From Ferdinandcohnia humi_A (lineage in GTDB: Bacteria > Bacillota > Bacilli > Bacillales > Bacillaceae_L), in NCBI GenBank assembly GCA_047608075.1, contig JBLKRX010000023.1, positions 1 through 64,000 of the forward strand: 64,000 bases of DNA, in the 5' to 3' direction. A model generated the notes under the pieces. That model was not told where the DNA came from. It ran no database searches and saw nothing but the letters and a program-made list of their open reading frames with translations. The translations under genes and the position numbers were made by a program. Positions 17,619 to 25,889 of the stretch are shown here, piece after piece (the first letter of the stretch is position 1; each line of letters starts with the position of its first letter).

Positions 17619-18021
17619 TTGTTTTCGCAAAGATTGTTGTTTTTCGAAAAGTTTGATAAAAAGTTTTTAAGAAGGGTTTATTCAGAAATGATTACTCTTG
17701 AATTCATAAAAGTTTTCAAATTGATCCCTGATTCTGACAAGGTTGACCATGACTTTATCAAATCTGTCAGAATAGCCCCCTGATTCTGACACGATTGTCC
17801 ATGAATTTATCAAAGCTGTCAGAAAAGCCCCTTTTACTGACACGATTGTCCATGGATTCATCAAAGCTGTCAGAAAAGCCCCCCTGATACTGACATGATT
17901 GCATGAAATAATCAGATTTGTCAGAATCAGCTCCTTAACTGAAAAGTTGTCTTGAATTCACCAACCTATCAGAAGTCATCACTAATTTAGTACAGGAAGC
18001 AACAAAGTTTACGAAAATACC
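17619..18021. mobile_element. MITE-like element, copy 2 (long form)
   Basis: A 400-bp relative of the element at 12158-12417. The left end (TTGTTTTCGCAAAGATTG) and right end (CAAAGTTTACGAAAATACC) are imperfect inverted repeats of each other. The left arm, the ATTACTCTTGAATT block and the right arm (GTACAGgAAGCaacAAAGTTT) match copy 1 in the same order. It is longer because it holds four internal 52-bp units instead of about two. No coding function is apparent; a 71-codon open frame at its left end is not credible. Confidence 0.72.
17728..17930. repeat. Tandem 51-53-bp hairpin repeats inside the MITE
   Basis: Four units start at about 17728, 17780, 17831 and 17884. Each has the order CTGATTCTGACA, GATTGTCCATGAATTTATCA, then GCTGTCAGAA and CCCC. 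Within a unit TTCTGACA and TGTCAGAA are inverted, so each can fold into its own hairpin with a loop of about 30 bases. The third and fourth units are the most diverged at their left arm. Confidence 0.8.
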
Positions 18022-18199
18022 ATGAAGAAATAGCTAGCGCACTTGATTACATAAACGCTTGTAATTTTATTATTGAACTTTTCACAATTTTAAGTTTTAA
18101 TTAAAAGAACATATAGTATTTAATGTTAAATCTTTACAATTTTATGTAATATATGTTTTGGATGCAGAAGTGTAAGTACTGACTTCCAAGGAGGTATAT

Positions 18200-19116
18200 A
18201 TGTTTTTCAAAACAATCGTGAGAAATACCATTGGGGTTATTGGATTTCCACTTACTATTTGGAACTTCGTCATGGACAAAAAATATAAGGTTCAACCTCC
18301 TGGAGAAATTACTAAAACAAAATATTCCGACGTCATGTAATAGAATTTGGAGAAGGTCCGGTAACGGTTATCCTGGAAGCGGGATATAGCTCTATTTCCA
18401 TTGATTGGTGCTATGTTCAACCTGAAACTTCCAAGTATGCGAAGGTTATTTCCTATGATAGAGGTAGCTATGGGTAGAGTAAGACAAAGAGAAAGACTAT
18501 GACCTCACTTGATAATGTAGAAGAGATACGCGAGGTACTTAAAATATTAACGGTAAAACCACCTTACATCATCGTTGGACATTCCTATGGTGGTCTCTCG
18601 ACTCGACTTTTTGCAAGTATGTACCCAGATGAGGTAATTGGTATCGTATTAGAAGATGCTGCCCATGAAAATTATTATGTCAATTTGGAAGAAAATAAAA
18701 AGCGTATCAATCGCTTTAAAAGACTTGTCACTTTTGGTTATATGGCATCTTTAGTAGGTTTACCGAGATTGTTAAACCAAACAATAGGAAGAAAGTTTCT
18801 TGCAGAAGAATATAATGCCTCCCTAAAATATGTGGGCTATACATTAGGGGCATATAAGTCTGCATATCGAGAGTATATTGATGCATTCGAATCGGCAAAT
18901 TAACTTCTAAATCCGGCATCGTTACGGAATGACTTACCAGTTATCGTAATAAGTGCAGAAAAACAAACTGATCAGTGGAAGAAAAATCAGTTCCTATTTA
19001 CAAAATTAACGGATCAAACCGAAAATATAATGGCGGCTACTGGTCATTCTGTTCATCTTGAAAACCCTAGTATAGTTATTGATAGTATCTTAAAGCTACT
19101 AAATGCTGATAGGTAG
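18200..19116 (+). pseudogene. Alpha/beta hydrolase, broken
   Basis: The gene starts at ATG 18200 after a perfect AAGGAGG, encodes a signal-anchor-like N-terminus (FFKTIVRNTIGVIGFPLTIW), then shifts frame near 18325. The second frame carries VILEAGYSS, a TAG stop at 18475-18477 where a Trp is expected (YDRGSYG-stop-S), the nucleophile motif VGHSYGG, and a TAA at 18901-18903 before a homologous tail with GHSVHLENPSIV (catalytic His) ending at 19116. One frameshift and two stops make it non-functional as read. It would have been a membrane-anchored or secreted hydrolase. Confidence 0.85.
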
Positions 19117-19164
19117 ACAAGGGTGAAGTCTGTTTCGACTTAAGAAACTAAGGGGGATAATCTT

Positions 19165-19533
19165 GTGGATAAAGAGAGTATTTTTATCAGGAGGGGCATT
19201 GCGTTTTTAATTGATATTCTTTTATTTGTAATAGTTATTTTCCTTGGTGTAATTTTCATTCTCCCTTATGTTGCACTTGATGAATTTCGAGCTACCTGTG
19301 CAGTGGTCTTGCCATTATTTAAAGATTCATTTTTAAAACGAAGTATTGGGAAAAGAATCGTAGGTTTAAAAATTACAAATAAACGAGGAGAAGTACCTAA
19401 ATACGGACAGATTATTCTACGAAATATAACTTTACCTTTTATACTTATGATTGAAATTATTGTAATGTTGGTAAGACATGATATAAGAAGAATCGGTGAT
19501 CTTTTCGCTGGTACTTATGTACTGGCGAAGTAA
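19165..19533 (+). CDS. RDD-family membrane protein
   Basis: A 122-residue membrane protein beginning RRGIAFLIDILLFVIVIFLG, which contains the R..D pattern of RDD proteins, then KRSIGKRIVGLKI and a final RRIGDLFAGTYVL. There are about three hydrophobic segments. RDD proteins may transport ions or solutes; the role here is unknown. GTG start follows AAGGGGGAT. Confidence 0.8.
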   Translation: MDKESIFIRRGIAFLIDILLFVIVIFLGVIFILPYVALDEFRATCAVVLPLFKDSFLKRSIGKRIVGLKITNKRGEVPKYGQIILRNITLPFILMIEIIVMLVRHDIRRIGDLFAGTYVLAK

Positions 19534-19633
19534 AAAAAAGAGCTGTTATCTTTTTAACACCTGCTTATAATCTACCACGCAATTAACTGTGGTTTTACAA
19601 GCGATTCAAAGAGTCTGGTATTGGAGGAAAAAA

Positions 19634-20011
19634 ATGAACAAAAAGAAATGGATCGGATTTTCTGGAATTATATTAATTTTATTTGTTTTTTCGATCATAC
19701 TTTGGGGATATAACCACAATATCATAAATGGCGATTATTCAAAGATAACTATTATGAAGGATGGAAATGTTATAGAGATTATTGATGATCAAAAGGAGGT
19801 CAATCTGATTGTAGACCAGATTAATAATAGCCCAAGAAGCTTCCATACGGAGGGTGGCTGGAAATATGACTATTTGGAGCATGTCATTTTGTCATTTGAA
19901 GGTGATGAAGAGAAACATCTAGTTGGTGTACCTATCAAACTCGGAAATGTAGTAACGAAATACTGGGAGATAGAAACAGAGTTTGATTTTATAAAAGAAA
20001 TGGCTAACTAA
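19634..20011 (+). CDS. Membrane-anchored protein, unknown
   Basis: Starting at ATG 19634 (TTGGAGG 7 bases upstream) it encodes 125 residues: one N-terminal membrane helix (WIGFSGIILILFVFSIILWG), then an extracellular domain of about 95 residues. An in-frame ATG-less extension to 19589 is less likely. No family recognised. The order RDD protein, this gene, then a lipoprotein suggests a group of surface proteins, but the gaps do not prove an operon. Confidence 0.6.
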   Translation: MNKKKWIGFSGIILILFVFSIILWGYNHNIINGDYSKITIMKDGNVIEIIDDQKEVNLIVDQINNSPRSFHTEGGWKYDYLEHVILSFEGDEEKHLVGVPIKLGNVVTKYWEIETEFDFIKEMAN

Positions 20012-20101
20012 TAAGGTACTGCAGAGAGGTATTACTTATTCGGATATGTAACTTATTTCCTTTTTTTTCGTCATAGTAAGAAAAGGAGGATTTGATATAG
20101 C

Positions 20102-20476
20102 GTGTATAGGTTTTCTTTTGTTTTAGTACTGCTATTTCTTGTAGGGTGTATGGCGGATGGTGGAAAAGTTACTGTAAGAGAGGTATTAAAAAATAATCCT
20201 ACTGCTGATATATTTCAGTATAATGGTTTTGTTTATAGTAATGTAACAGAACTAGACTGGTTTAATGACAAGAAAGAAAATTACAAAAAGAATAGCCTCG
20301 TTGGAGAAATCAAAAAAAAATCTACAAGAGTATTAGGTTTTAAAGATTTAACAGCAACAACTCTACCTGTAGGCACAAAAATATATACTACGAGCGAAAA
20401 TGAAGATGACGTTGGTATCTTAATAGTGGAATACGAGGGAAAAGACATGTATTTTATGCGTTTGCTTGAAGGATAG
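20102..20476 (+). CDS. Putative lipoprotein, unknown
   Basis: GTG start gives MYRFSFVLVLLFLVGCMADGG, a short signal peptide with lipobox LVG-Cys16. The mature part is about 108 polar residues with a run KIYTTSENEDDVGILIVEYEGKDMYF. AAGGAGG lies about 14 bases before the GTG, rather far. No family is recognised. A hairpin terminator follows. Confidence 0.6.
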   Translation: MYRFSFVLVLLFLVGCMADGGKVTVREVLKNNPTADIFQYNGFVYSNVTELDWFNDKKENYKKNSLVGEIKKKSTRVLGFKDLTATTLPVGTKIYTTSENEDDVGILIVEYEGKDMYFMRLLEG

Positions 20477-20521
20477 AAGGAGCTTGGAACAAATCCAAAT
20501 TCAATAAAAATTGCGTATGTT

Positions 20522-20546
20522 AAAGGAGTGTATTGCTCCTTTTTTA
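20522..20546 (+). terminator. Terminator after the lipoprotein gene
   Basis: AAAGGAG / CTCCTTT stem with a TGTATTG loop followed by TTTTATTTG. Confidence 0.75.
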
Positions 20547-20607
20547 TTTGGACAAAAAAGATGGAAAAAATTTTATTAAACTATGGACTTTTTATATACA
20601 ATGTGGA

Positions 20608-20639
20608 TATACTAAGATTAACAATTAACATTTTGTTAA
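20608..20639 (+). promoter_or_regulatory. Promoter region and NrtR-like operator 1
   Basis: The palindrome TTAACA-TTT-TGTTAA (20625-20639) lies 28 bases before the regulator start, just after a -10-like TATACT (20608-20613). An additional half-site TTAACA occurs at 20618-20623. The same palindrome with a different spacer occurs before pncA. Inference: this is the autoregulatory binding site of the Nudix-type regulator. Confidence 0.75.
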
Positions 20640-20667
20640 TCAATAAATTTGGTAAAGGGGAAACACA

Positions 20668-21444
20668 ATGTCGAACCAAGAAGCATTGAATCAATACGAT
20701 GTAAAAAAATATCGAACCCCAGATGGCTACACTTCTGATATTGCTGTTTTCACTATTGTTTCAGAAAAGGTTGAGGACTATAAGCCACCTAAAATGACGA
20801 TGAAGCTTATGCTCATTCAGCGTTCGATAAGAAATGCTGAAGGTCAAGTTAATATCGAGGCAGGGAAATGGGCGTTACCTGGTGGATTTGTCCAAGAAGA
20901 TGAAACAGCATTTGATGCAGCAAAACGTGAGCTGGAAGAAGAAACAGGTGTTAACGGTATCCATATTAAGCATTTTGGAGTGTATGATAAGCCAGGTAGA
21001 GATCCTCGAGGCTGGATTATTACCAATGCACATTATGCAATTGTTCCAGAATATGAACTATCAAAACGGAAAGCAAATGATGATGCAGCAGAGGTGGCAC
21101 TTTTTTCCCTAGACGAAGTGTTCAAATTGAATCTTGCCTTTGATCATTTTGATATTATCAGAGATGCATTCGCTATAATTAAAAACGATTTACTTCAAAC
21201 AACAGTGGCGAGGAAATTTTTACCACATCAATTCACGTATTCAGAGCTTCAAGCAGTATTATTAACGATAACAAATGATCCTGCGATTGCAAGTGAGCAG
21301 AGCTTTGCTAGAAAAATAAAAGCACTTCCATTTATAAGCCCTGTTCCAGGGAAAAAGACACAGCGAACATCCAAGGCCCCAACACAGCTTTATGAGTTTG
21401 TTGAAATGGATGTAGTCAAACCAATATATACAGCTAGGTATTAA
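20668..21444 (+). CDS. nrtR: NrtR-like Nudix transcriptional regulator of NAD genes
   Basis: The 258-residue protein has an N-terminal Nudix domain and a C-terminal winged-helix-like region (FLPHQFTYSELQAVLLTITND, near 190-210), the architecture of NrtR, which represses NAD biosynthesis genes and is released by ADP-ribose. The Nudix box is fully canonical (G-x5-E-x7-REL-x-EE-x-GV, near residues 73-95), so hydrolysis of ADP-ribose or a related compound is also possible; many NrtR proteins have lost it. It precedes pncA, pncB, nadD and nadE, and two identical-arm palindromes flank it, supporting the regulator role. Confidence 0.85.
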   Translation: MSNQEALNQYDVKKYRTPDGYTSDIAVFTIVSEKVEDYKPPKMTMKLMLIQRSIRNAEGQVNIEAGKWALPGGFVQEDETAFDAAKRELEEETGVNGIHIKHFGVYDKPGRDPRGWIITNAHYAIVPEYELSKRKANDDAAEVALFSLDEVFKLNLAFDHFDIIRDAFAIIKNDLLQTTVARKFLPHQFTYSELQAVLLTITNDPAIASEQSFARKIKALPFISPVPGKKTQRTSKAPTQLYEFVEMDVVKPIYTARY

Positions 21445-21462
21445 TTTTTTTGTAAATTGCAG

Positions 21463-21477
21463 TTAACAATATGTTAA
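21463..21477 (+). promoter_or_regulatory. NrtR-like operator 2, upstream of pncA
   Basis: TTAACA-ATA-TGTTAA is a perfect 6-bp-arm palindrome in the 67-base gap between the regulator and pncA. It has the same arms and spacer length as the site before the regulator, so both sites probably bind the same dimer. Confidence 0.75.
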
Positions 21478-21511
21478 TTATTTAATTTTCGTACATTAAG
21501 GAGGAATACTA

Positions 21512-22060
21512 ATGAAAAAAGCGTTGATTAATATCGATTATACAAATGATTTTGTTGCATCAGATGGAGCGCTAACCTGTGGTGAGCCAGGTCAGGCGAT
21601 TGAACAGGAAATTGTTCGCATTACTGAAGAATTCATTACAAATGACGATTATGTTGTATTTGCGATTGATCTTCATAAGGAAGGCGATCATTTACATCCA
21701 GAAACGAAATTATTCCCTCCTCATAATATCGAAGATACGTCAGGAAGATTACTTTACGGCGATTTACAACGTGTGTTTAACGAACAACAATCAAATACCA
21801 ATGTATATTGGATGGATAAAACGAGATATTCTGCATTTGCTGGAACCGACCTTGAGATCAAATTACGTGAACGTGGCATAACAGAAGTCCACCTCGTAGG
21901 TGTTTGCACAGATATTTGCGTACTTCATACAGCAGTTGACGCTTATAATAGAGGCTTTAAGGTAGTCGTATATAGTAAGGCTGTTGCAAGCTTTAATCAA
22001 ATAGGTCATGAATGGGCATTAGGACATTTTAAGGGTTCAATTGGAGCAGATGTGATTTAG
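21512..22060 (+). CDS. pncA: Nicotinamidase
   Basis: The 182-residue isochorismatase-fold enzyme deaminates nicotinamide to nicotinate. NIDYTNDFV near the N-terminus holds the catalytic Asp, DLHKEGDHLHPE (about 50-61) carries the metal-binding Asp and two His, MDKTRYSAF carries the catalytic Lys, and VGVCTDICVLHTA carries the nucleophilic Cys. It has an AAGGAGG site and is preceded by an NrtR-type palindrome. First salvage enzyme in the NAD gene cluster. Confidence 0.93.
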   Translation: MKKALINIDYTNDFVASDGALTCGEPGQAIEQEIVRITEEFITNDDYVVFAIDLHKEGDHLHPETKLFPPHNIEDTSGRLLYGDLQRVFNEQQSNTNVYWMDKTRYSAFAGTDLEIKLRERGITEVHLVGVCTDICVLHTAVDAYNRGFKVVVYSKAVASFNQIGHEWALGHFKGSIGADVI

Positions 22061-22157
22061 CCTTACTCAGCAGAAGTCCTTTCCTTCTTTAAGTGGGGAA
22101 TAAAAGCAAAAAGGTATATAATTAAGTAGGTGTCCAAACCCCGACTGAATAAAGTTT

Positions 22158-22355
22158 AAGCCTCCGGCGTATGCCTCGATTTTTTAAAGGAAATTTTTCC
22201 TGCACCAACTGGCATTAAGTCCCATGGGGCAACTGCCAGTAAATAACCGATTGGATCAACTAACAATTTGTGGATAAAAGCCCCCCAGATTGAAGTTTCA
22301 CTTTATCGAGCAAGGTCGAAAAAAATCGGGCGTAAAATACGCCAAGGCGCATTTG
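22158..22355. repeat. Non-coding element with inverted ends in front of pncB
   Basis: The gap between pncA and pncB contains GCCTCCGGCGTATGCCTCGA + T-run at 22160-22185 and, inverted at 22314-22355, a related arm (reverse complement GCCTTGGCGTATTTTACGCC, then CGATTTTTTT). Between them is a further hairpin, ACTGGCA (22208-22214) with TGCCAGT (22234-22240). It has no open frame. It may be a degenerate MITE, or a structured leader of pncB. The pncB ribosome site follows 30 bases later. Confidence 0.5.
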
Positions 22356-22394
22356 ATTAGATTAAGATGTACAACTCTCTTGGAGGTAAACATA

Positions 22395-23870
22395 ATGAAT
22401 AACCATTATAACGATGATAGCTTAGCGTTACACACAGATTTATATCAAATCAATATGTCAGAAACATATTGGAGAGAAGGTGTTCATAATCGTAGAGCGG
22501 TATTTGAGGTGAATTTCCGTAAGCTCCCATTTGGGAATGGATATGCCGTATTTGCAGGTCTTGAGAGAATTATCGATTTTTTAAAGAATTTTTCATTTAG
22601 TGAAAGTGATATTGAATATTTACGTGAGGTAGGATATCAAGAGGATTTTTTAGAGTATTTAAAAGGTATTCGATTCACAGGTACTGTTCGTTCAATGAGA
22701 GAAGGAGAGCTAGTTTTTGCAAATGAACCTATCCTACGCATTGAAGGTCCTATTGTTGAGGTACAACTCGTCGAAACCCCCATCTTAAATATTATTAACT
22801 ATCAAACATTAATTGCCACAAAAGCATCACGTATAAAGCAGGTAGTTGGGGATCAAATCGCAATGGAATTTGGAACGAGACGTGCTCAGGAAATGGATGC
22901 GGCTATTTGGGGAACCCGTGCAGCCTATATCGGAGGATTTGATGCAACATCTAATGTAAGAGCAGGGAAAATGTTTGGAATTCCAGTTTCAGGAACACAT
23001 GCTCACTCTATGGTGCAAGCATACCGAAATGAGTACAACGCCTTTAAAAAGTACGCTGCAACTCATAAGGATTGTGTGTTTCTTGTAGATACGTATGACA
23101 CATTAAAGTCTGGTGTACCAAATGCCATTAAAGTGGCAAAAGAAGAAGGAGACAATATCAATTTTATTGGTATACGTCTTGATAGTGGGGACCTAGCTTA
23201 TTTATCAAAAGAAGCACGGAAAATGCTTGACGAAGCTGGCTTCAAAAACGCCAAAATCGTTGCATCAAATGATTTAGATGAATACACCATCATAAATTTA
23301 AAAGCACAAGGTGCAAAAATTGACACATGGGGTGTAGGAACGAAGCTTATCACAGCATATGATCAGCCAGCGCTTGGTGCAGTGTACAAATTAGTATCCG
23401 TGGAAGATAGTGAAGGGAATATGACAGATACCATAAAGATAAGTGGAAATCCTGAAAAAGTATCAACACCAGGGTTAAAACGAGTGTATCGAATTATTAA
23501 TAGAACTAATCAGAAATCTGAAGGCGATTATATTACACTTGAACATGAAGAACCACAAAAAGAGAAGCGTTTAAAAATGTTCCATCCTGTTCATACATTT
23601 GTCAGCAAGTTTGTTACAAACTTCGAAGCTCGAGAACTGCAACATACGATTTTTGTGAATGGTGAGCTTGTATATGAGGTTCCCACACTTCAAGAAATTC
23701 GTGCATTTGTAAACGAAAATCTCACATTACTATGGGATGAATATAAGCGTCCAACGATGCCAGAGGAATATCCAGTTGACTTGAGTCAAGAATGTTGGAA
23801 TAACAAAATGAAACGAATTGAAGAAGTAAAAACAAATATAGAAGAAATGATTGCAAGTGTTAACGAGTAA
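22395..23870 (+). CDS. pncB: Nicotinate phosphoribosyltransferase
   Basis: PncB joins nicotinate to PRPP to make nicotinate mononucleotide, with ATP use. From ATG 22395 (TTGGAGG 8 bases before it) the product is 491 residues, normal for the Gram-positive type. Recognisable are ALHTDLYQINMSETYW at the N-terminus, EFGTRRAQEMDAA near 192-204, SGTHAHSMVQAYRNE with the phospho-acceptor His, and IRLDSGDLAYLSKEAR. An earlier in-frame start at 22290 falls inside the inverted-end element and is unlikely. Confidence 0.94.
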   Translation: MNNHYNDDSLALHTDLYQINMSETYWREGVHNRRAVFEVNFRKLPFGNGYAVFAGLERIIDFLKNFSFSESDIEYLREVGYQEDFLEYLKGIRFTGTVRSMREGELVFANEPILRIEGPIVEVQLVETPILNIINYQTLIATKASRIKQVVGDQIAMEFGTRRAQEMDAAIWGTRAAYIGGFDATSNVRAGKMFGIPVSGTHAHSMVQAYRNEYNAFKKYAATHKDCVFLVDTYDTLKSGVPNAIKVAKEEGDNINFIGIRLDSGDLAYLSKEARKMLDEAGFKNAKIVASNDLDEYTIINLKAQGAKIDTWGVGTKLITAYDQPALGAVYKLVSVEDSEGNMTDTIKISGNPEKVSTPGLKRVYRIINRTNQKSEGDYITLEHEEPQKEKRLKMFHPVHTFVSKFVTNFEARELQHTIFVNGELVYEVPTLQEIRAFVNENLTLLWDEYKRPTMPEEYPVDLSQECWNNKMKRIEEVKTNIEEMIASVNE

Positions 23871-23908
23871 GGACAACGAAATTCGGTAGGAATTCGGGGG
23901 AGAAGCAT

Positions 23909-24523
23909 ATGGCGAAAATTGGGATATATGGATCATCCTTTGATCCAATAACAAATGTACATCTGTGGACCGCTAGTACTGTGGCACATCGTTGCCATTT
24001 AGACAAAGTTGTCTTTCTACCATGCTCCAGTAAAAGAAAAGATAAACGAATGATGACTGCTGACGAACATCGTTGGAATATGGTACAGCTTGGAATTGAA
24101 AACAATCCCACTTTTATTGCGGATGATTACGAAATGAAGCAGGATGCTTGGAAAATTAGTACCTACGAAACACTAAAGCATTTTAAAGAAATCTATAAAA
24201 ATGATGTGATTTACTTTATTATGGGTGCTGATTTACTCGTCGATATAGCTGAAGGAAAGTGGGACCATGCAGAGGAACTGATTCAGGAGAATAAATTTAT
24301 AGTAATGGCACGAGACGGCATTGATATGCTAAAGGTAATTAGTAATTCTCCACTATTACGTAACAATGATGATGGAAGTACGTTTCATTTATTAGACAAA
24401 GGATTAGCAATGGAAATCAGTTCAACCTATATACGTGAAGAATTCAGGTTAGGCGGTGAGCCGCGCTACCTTCTCCCAGAAGCATGTTATCACTATATTA
24501 AAGAGCATTCGCTATACAAATAG
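23909..24523 (+). CDS. nadD: Nicotinate-nucleotide adenylyltransferase
   Basis: NadD adenylates nicotinate mononucleotide to deamido-NAD. The 204-residue protein has the nucleotidyltransferase motif GSSFDPITNVHL (residues 8-19; GxFDPxxxxH) and ISSTYIREEF near 170-179. Bacillus-type genomes carry a housekeeping nadD near comE, so this may be a second copy dedicated to the salvage cluster. AACS between pncB and nadD is only 38 bases and nadE follows 11 bases later, so all are co-transcribed. Confidence 0.92.
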   Translation: MAKIGIYGSSFDPITNVHLWTASTVAHRCHLDKVVFLPCSSKRKDKRMMTADEHRWNMVQLGIENNPTFIADDYEMKQDAWKISTYETLKHFKEIYKNDVIYFIMGADLLVDIAEGKWDHAEELIQENKFIVMARDGIDMLKVISNSPLLRNNDDGSTFHLLDKGLAMEISSTYIREEFRLGGEPRYLLPEACYHYIKEHSLYK

Positions 24524-24534
24524 GAGGGATACGA

Positions 24535-25353
24535 ATGAGTATACAAGAACGAATTATGAAAGATTTACATGTGAAGCCTATGATAAATGCTAAAGAAGAA
24601 ATTAAACAACGAGTGAACTTTTTAAAGGAATATTTACTTAAAAGTAAAGCAAAGGGCTTTGTGCTTGGCATAAGTGGGGGGCAGGACTCAACACTAGCTG
24701 GAAGACTAGCACAGCTTGCAGTAGAAGAGCTACGAAAGGAAGGTCATGAAGCAACCTTTATCGCAGTACGTTTACCTTATAATGTGCAAAAAGATGAAGA
24801 TGACGCCCAAGCAGCATTATCCTTTATCCAACCAGATAAAGCCATTACTTTTGATATTTCAGGAACTGTAGATACTTTTACAGCAAATTATCAACAAGTG
24901 ACATCAGAAAACCTAAGTGATTTCAACAAAGGTAATGTGAAAGCAAGAGTTCGCATGATTACGCAATATGCAATTGGAGGGATGAACGGGTTACTTGTTA
25001 TCGGTACTGACCATGCTGCAGAAGCAGTAACGGGGTTCTTCACGAAATATGGTGACGGAGGAGCAGACCTCCTACCACTAACAGGACTAACAAAGCGTCA
25101 AGGTCGTGCACTACTAAAAGAATTAGGTGCAGAAGAACGACTCTATCTAAAGGTTCCAACTGCAGATCTTTTAGATAACAAACCTCAACAAGCAGACGAA
25201 ACCGAATTAGGAATTACGTACGAGGCACTCGATGATTATCTGGAAGGAAAACAAGTTTCAAGCGAGATTGCAGACAAAATCGAAGCGCGCTATCTAATGA
25301 CAGAACACAAACGAAACCAACCTGCATCCATGTTCGACACTTGGTGGAAATAG
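24535..25353 (+). CDS. nadE: NH3-dependent NAD+ synthetase
   Basis: NadE amidates deamido-NAD to NAD+ with ammonia and ATP. The 272-residue length is that of the ammonia-dependent form lacking a glutaminase domain. The PP-loop motif GISGGQDSTLAGRLAQ is at residues 44-59, and GTDHAAEAVTGFFTKYGDGGADLLPL near 161-186 and KVPTADLLDNKPQQADE near 205-221 are typical. Last gene of the NAD cluster; a strong terminator follows. Confidence 0.95.
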   Translation: MSIQERIMKDLHVKPMINAKEEIKQRVNFLKEYLLKSKAKGFVLGISGGQDSTLAGRLAQLAVEELRKEGHEATFIAVRLPYNVQKDEDDAQAALSFIQPDKAITFDISGTVDTFTANYQQVTSENLSDFNKGNVKARVRMITQYAIGGMNGLLVIGTDHAAEAVTGFFTKYGDGGADLLPLTGLTKRQGRALLKELGAEERLYLKVPTADLLDNKPQQADETELGITYEALDDYLEGKQVSSEIADKIEARYLMTEHKRNQPASMFDTWWK

Positions 25354-25357
25354 TTTT

Positions 25358-25392
25358 GGGACAAGGGGACAGGTTCCTTGTCCCGTTTTTTT
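25358..25392 (+). terminator. Terminator of the NAD gene cluster
   Basis: GGGACAAGG pairs with CCTTGTCCC (9 bp) and is followed by GTTTTTTT. It belongs to a group of GGGAC-type hairpins seen elsewhere in the window. Confidence 0.9.
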
Positions 25393-25629
25393 CGGGGACA
25401 TGAAGTTTGTTTCATGTCCTATTGTATGTGGTGTAAATGAGGGGCTTTTATGTTCTTGAGGAGTGGTTTTGTCACATGGATACGAATTTGTTTCAAAAAA
25501 ATTAATAAATCTTAAATTCTGTTGCTATTTTTTGAAAACCTGAACTAATTTGTTCATTATAAATAAATTTCTTGCTTTTTCGGAGATGATTTTTCCGGTA
25601 ATTTCCATTTGTAATGATGCTCACAAATT

Positions 25630-25730
25630 AATTAAGCCACTTTTTACAATAATTAAGCCGATTCGTAAATAATTGAGCGACTTTCTCAATAATTAAGCCA
25701 CTTTTCCAAATAATTGAGCCAATTTCAAAA
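25630..25730. repeat. Five degenerate 20-21-bp tandem repeats
   Basis: AATTAAGCC or AATTGAGCC/G recurs at 25630, 25651, 25671, 25691 and 25712, each followed by an AT-rich variable part such as ACTTTTCCAAAT. The region 25393-25880 holds no gene. The spacers are not unique sequences of CRISPR type; this looks like a short tandem repeat or a set of binding sites. Confidence 0.75.
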
Positions 25731-25889
25731 TCTCCCCAAAGAACCTTCATTTATATTAAATATTTGCAACAACAACCAAATTCAACCAACATCTCCATAA
25801 ATTTTTCCTCATTGCCTCATATCCTCATACATAAGCCCTTCCTTTATAACATCTTCTTCATATTTTAGTAAAAAAGGGAGGTGGTTAGT

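Noticed and set aside
17568..17783. 71-codon open frame at the left of the MITE copy 2
   Set aside because: It crosses the element's inverted end and first repeat unit; composition follows the repeat and no family is seen.
25630..25730. Possible CRISPR array
   Set aside because: Repeats are degenerate, 20-21 bp apart with no room for unique spacers, and no cas genes are present.
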